DNA of 43,625 nt, from NCBI RefSeq assembly GCF_022095675.1, contig NZ_JAHYSG010000101.1, positions 1 to 43,625 of the forward strand, read 5' to 3'. Made by a program: the position numbers and the translations under genes. The stretch comes from Dactylosporangium sp. AC04546. GTDB lineage: Bacteria; Actinomycetota; Actinomycetes; Mycobacteriales; Micromonosporaceae. This document shows, piece after piece, positions 41,308 to 43,625 of this stretch. A model generated the notes under the pieces. That model had not been told where the DNA came from, did not search any database, and was given only the letters and a program-made list of their open reading frames with translations. Positions within the stretch are counted from its first letter, which is position 1. Every line of letters begins with the position of its first letter.

Positions 41308-42292
41308 CGAGCGTCACCTCCATCGGGGCGCCGGTCTCCAGGGAGCGCTGGGCGGCCAGGGCGGTGGCGAGCGCGGCCCGCGACTGCTCGAGGGTGATGA
41401 GCGGCTCGGCGCGGCCGGCGAAGACGTCCGCGGTGTGGACGGCCTGGTGGTAGAGCGCGTCGGCGACCGAGGCGGGCGGGGCGGTGACGGGCGTGCCGCC
41501 GAGGGCCGCGTCGGCGGCGGTGTCGTGGGCGAGGGTGCCGGTCTCGCCGGCGAGCGTCATGCGGCGCAGCATGTCGCCGCGGTGGCGCAGGCCGTACGAC
41601 AGCTCGGCGAGGGCCACGGCGCCGCCGGCGAAGCGGACGGTGACGTGGAAGCTGTCCGGCGTCGGCATGCCGGGCGCGTGGGTGCACCAGCCGCGGGTGA
41701 AGACCCGCTCCGGCCGGTCGCCGAGCAGGGCGATGGCGAGGTCGAGCGGGTGCATGCCGTTGTGGACGAGGTGCCCGCCGGACGCGGCCGGGTCGAGCTG
41801 CCAGCTGTTCCAGCCGCCGGGCCAGACGTGGCCGACGTACCAGGCGAGGTGCAGCAGCCGCGGGGTGCCGACCTCACCGGCGGCGGCCGCGGCGGCCAGG
41901 GTGCGCACGGCGGGCTGGAACCGGGTCGTCTGCCCGACCATCACCCGCACGCCGGCCGTGCGGGCCGCGGCGACGACCGCGTCGAAGTCGGCGAGCCGGT
42001 GCGCCGGGGGCTTCTCGATGACGACGTGCTTGCCGGCGGCGATAGCGGCCAGGGTCCGGGCGGGGTGGTCGCCGGTACGGCCGCACACGATGACGCCGGT
42101 GACCGCCGGGTCTCCGAGCGCGTCGCCGAGGTCGGTGCCGGCCCGGCAGCCGGGCGCGAGGGCGGCGATCCGCCGGGCCCGGGCGAGGTCGGTGCCGACG
42201 ACGTGGGTGACCTCGACGCCGCCGACGCGGGACAGCGCGGCCACGTGGTCGGCGGCGATCGCGCCCGTGCCGAGGACGGCCACCCCGATCAT
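41300..42292 (-). CDS. Gfo/Idh/MocA family oxidoreductase
   Basis: A 330-residue NAD(P)-dependent oxidoreductase. MIGVAVLGTGAIAADHVAAL is the Rossmann start, GVIVCGRTGDHPARTLAAIA and GKHVVIEKPPAHRL (EKP motif) follow, and the C-terminal domain includes GGHLVHNGMHPLDLAIALLG with the catalytic-type histidines. The ATG at 42292 overlaps the stop of the M14-like gene (ATGA). It belongs to a tightly coupled operon with a second full Gfo/Idh gene and a half-length relative, which suggests a multi-step oxidoreduction of one sugar-like substrate. Confidence 0.92.
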   Translation of the reverse strand: MIGVAVLGTGAIAADHVAALSRVGGVEVTHVVGTDLARARRIAALAPGCRAGTDLGDALGDPAVTGVIVCGRTGDHPARTLAAIAAGKHVVIEKPPAHRLADFDAVVAAARTAGVRVMVGQTTRFQPAVRTLAAAAAAGEVGTPRLLHLAWYVGHVWPGGWNSWQLDPAASGGHLVHNGMHPLDLAIALLGDRPERVFTRGWCTHAPGMPTPDSFHVTVRFAGGAVALAELSYGLRHRGDMLRRMTLAGETGTLAHDTAADAALGGTPVTAPPASVADALYHQAVHTADVFAGRAEPLITLEQSRAALATALAAQRSLETGAPMEVTLDA

Positions 42293-43281
42293 CCGGCCAC
42301 CACCCGCGTGTAGACGGCGTCGGACGGCCAGCCGAGCACCGGCGGGCGGGCCGGGGCGACGCCGACGACCGGCGTGCCCGCGGCGACGACCGCGGAGCGC
42401 TGCAGCGTGGCCACGTGCCCGGCCTCGGGTGCGGTGACGACGGCGAGCTCGCGGCCGCGCGGGTCGAGCACGCTGCCGACCCGAGCGCCGCGCTCGACGA
42501 GGTCGAGGAGCTCGACCTCGGGCAGGAACAGGCCCGCGGCCGGTGCGACGGTGAAGCTGTCGGTGTCGCCGTCGCCGTGCAGCCAGAGGCCCGGCGGGGC
42601 GGGCGGTGCCTCGGCGGCGAGCATGCCGAGGTGGGCGAGGACGTTGCGCACGCCGCCGGTGTAGCCGTCCAGCAGGGCGCGGTCCAGCACGCCGCCAGCG
42701 GGCGACTCGACGTAGATCGCCGGGATGCCGAGCTCCCGCGCCAGGGTCAGGGTCCGGCCGGGGCCGAGGCTGCCGTGCGTCCAGACGATGCCCGCGCCGA
42801 ACGCGACGGCGAGCTCGACGCCCGTCGTCGCGGTCGGTCCGCCGTCGTCGAGGCCGCCGGCGAAGAACGGCATGTCGGTCGCCGGGGTCGAGGTGTGCAG
42901 GTCGACGAGCACGTCGCTGCCGCGGATGAGCCGGTCGCCGACGAGCGCGGCGAGCCGCTGCGTCGGGGTACCGGCCGGGTCGCCGGGGAACGACCGGGCC
43001 AGGTTGCCGCCGTCCGCGGGCCCGGTGCGGCTGTCGGCCTCGAAGGCCGCCTCGTGCGTCACCGGCACCACCCGCAGCCGCCCGGCCCGCAGGTCCAGCG
43101 GCCCGGCGGTCAGCCGCCCGGCGCCGACGATCCCGCCGACCTCGTTGCCGTGCACGCCGCCGAGCACCAGCACGGACGGCCCGTCGCGGCCGCTGTCCAG
43201 CTCGTGGACGGTGACGCCGGGTCCGCGATCGCCCGCCGTGAGCCGCTCGCTGCTCCACTGCTTCGCTCCGGAACCGGTCAT
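42289..43281 (-). CDS. Succinylglutamate desuccinylase/aspartoacylase family protein (M14-like)
   Basis: A 330-residue zinc hydrolase-like protein. The zinc-binding pair is His44/Glu47 in GGVHGNEVGG, the third ligand is His129 in DLHTSTP, and Glu192 in YVESPAGG is the likely catalytic glutamate. The family removes acyl groups from amino acids or amino sugars. The C-terminal ~80 residues form a beta-barrel-like extension (GLFLPEVELLDLVERGARVG) typical of the longer members. The ATG at 43281 has GGAGGA 6 nt upstream and overlaps the stop of a 29-codon ORF. A second copy of its first 21 bases lies 86 bases upstream. Confidence 0.88.
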   Translation of the reverse strand: MTGSGAKQWSSERLTAGDRGPGVTVHELDSGRDGPSVLVLGGVHGNEVGGIVGAGRLTAGPLDLRAGRLRVVPVTHEAAFEADSRTGPADGGNLARSFPGDPAGTPTQRLAALVGDRLIRGSDVLVDLHTSTPATDMPFFAGGLDDGGPTATTGVELAVAFGAGIVWTHGSLGPGRTLTLARELGIPAIYVESPAGGVLDRALLDGYTGGVRNVLAHLGMLAAEAPPAPPGLWLHGDGDTDSFTVAPAAGLFLPEVELLDLVERGARVGSVLDPRGRELAVVTAPEAGHVATLQRSAVVAAGTPVVGVAPARPPVLGWPSDAVYTRVVAG

Positions 43282-43282
43282 G
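43260..43282 (-). repeat. 23-nt direct repeat, copy 1
   Basis: This stretch covers the start of the M14-like gene (ATGACCGGTTCCGGAGCGAA on the minus strand) and recurs exactly at 43346-43368, 86 bases away. Confidence 0.85.
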
Positions 43283-43367
43283 CGTCCTCCGCTCCGCTCC
43301 GGCCGCATGCCTTCCAAACTGAGCCCACGATGACCGGCCTCCTCCGCTTCGCTCCGGAACCGGTCAT
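43278..43367 (-). CDS. 29-codon ORF created by a short duplication
   Basis: It starts with the duplicated MTGSGAK (ATG 43367, overlapping the ABC ATPase stop) and then diverges ([20 protein letters not shown]), ending in TGA that overlaps the next ATG. Thus ATGA junctions bound it on both sides. It probably arose when the 5' end of the M14-like gene was duplicated; a function for the peptide is doubtful, but it could keep translation coupled. Confidence 0.4.
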   Translation of the reverse strand: MTGSGAKRRRPVIVGSVWKACGRSGAEDA

Positions 43368-43368
43368 G
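43346..43368 (-). repeat. 23-nt direct repeat, copy 2
   Basis: Exact copy of 43260-43282, located at the junction with the ABC ATPase gene. Here the ATG sits in the stop codon overlap that the original M14-like gene may have used. Confidence 0.85.
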
Positions 43369-43625
43369 GCGTGACCACCGCCTCCTCCTCGGCGAAGTGG
43401 CACGCCGAGGACGCGCCGGACGGGGTGCGGATCTCCAGGAGCGGGCGCTGCGACGCGCAGCGCTCGTCGGCCTTCCAGCAGCGGGTGCGGAACGGGCAGC
43501 CGCTCGGCGGGTCGGCCGGGTTGGGCACGTCGCCGACGAGCAGCCGCCGGCGGCCCGGATCGCGCAGCCGCGGGTCCGGGACCGGCACGGCGGACAGCAG
43601 CGCCTGCGTGTACGGGTGGGAGGGG
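43364..43625 (-). CDS. Oligopeptide/dipeptide ABC transporter ATP-binding protein, C-terminal part
   Basis: The frame is open to the right edge, so only the last ~87 residues are present. They show the oligopeptide transporter C-terminal domain: [18 protein letters not shown] (HPYT motif), then the four-cysteine segment [20 protein letters not shown] and SACHF, which forms an iron-sulfur cluster in some OppD/DppD/F subunits. It belongs to a peptide/nickel/opine-type importer (PepT family), whose other genes must lie beyond the window. Its stop overlaps the 29-codon ORF, which places the transporter at the head of the catabolic operon. Confidence 0.92.
   Translation of the reverse strand, partial: PSHPYTQALLSAVPVPDPRLRDPGRRRLLVGDVPNPADPPSGCPFRTRCWKADERCASQRPLLEIRTPSGASSACHFAEEEAVVTP

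Overview
The window is high-GC DNA (about 70% G+C, dense ORFs on both strands, frequent GTG/TTG starts) with actinobacterial traits: an MsiK-type sugar importer lacking its own ATPase, an ECF sigma factor with a SnoaL-like tail, a CsoR-type copper operator, a c-di-AMP (ydaO-type) riboswitch and a DUF6069-like protein. A soil actinomycete, perhaps of the Micromonosporaceae, is the best guess; the family-level placement is inference only. No rRNA, tRNA, CRISPR array, prophage or intact insertion sequence was seen.

Left part (1-16400): a 5'-truncated proline-rich membrane protein, a SUKH protein, a PLDc_N-type small membrane protein, a small alarmone synthetase and an epoxide hydrolase-like enzyme. 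Then comes a patch of decayed genes (WYL regulator, NB-ARC protein; 4150-4925), a large secreted nuclease with two chitin-binding modules and a strong terminator. A promoter plus c-di-AMP riboswitch precede a C39-like secreted peptidase. Next are a CopB-type copper ATPase with its operator, a broken membrane-protein tail, and a coupled methyltransferase/polytopic membrane protein pair with an unknown gene and a possible 39-residue peptide ORF upstream.

Middle (16400-29500): mostly single genes. They include a SulP transporter, a RibD/DHFR-like reductase facing an AraC regulator, a uridine-kinase-like NTPase, a pentapeptide-repeat protein, a NUDIX hydrolase, a predicted seven-bladed beta-propeller lectin with near-identical blades, a HIT protein, a lipoprotein, and an ECF sigma factor followed by a small cupin-like ORF coupled to a DUF6069-like gene.

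Right part (29500-43625): carbohydrate use. One minus-strand operon encodes a sugar-binding lipoprotein, two CUT1 permeases and a GH38 alpha-mannosidase, the last two junctions overlapping by 4 nt; an AT-rich region full of inverted repeats lies upstream. A small gene of unknown function sits behind a hairpin-rich leader. A CE7-type esterase with a 17-bp palindromic operator converges on a second minus-strand operon: a dipeptide/oligopeptide ABC ATPase (running off the end), a 29-codon ORF, an aspartoacylase-like M14 protein, a Gfo/Idh/MocA oxidoreductase, a Gfo/Idh-like half protein, an FMN alpha-hydroxyacid dehydrogenase and another Gfo/Idh/MocA oxidoreductase. Nearly every junction overlaps, which suggests one catabolic route, probably for a modified sugar or sugar acid.
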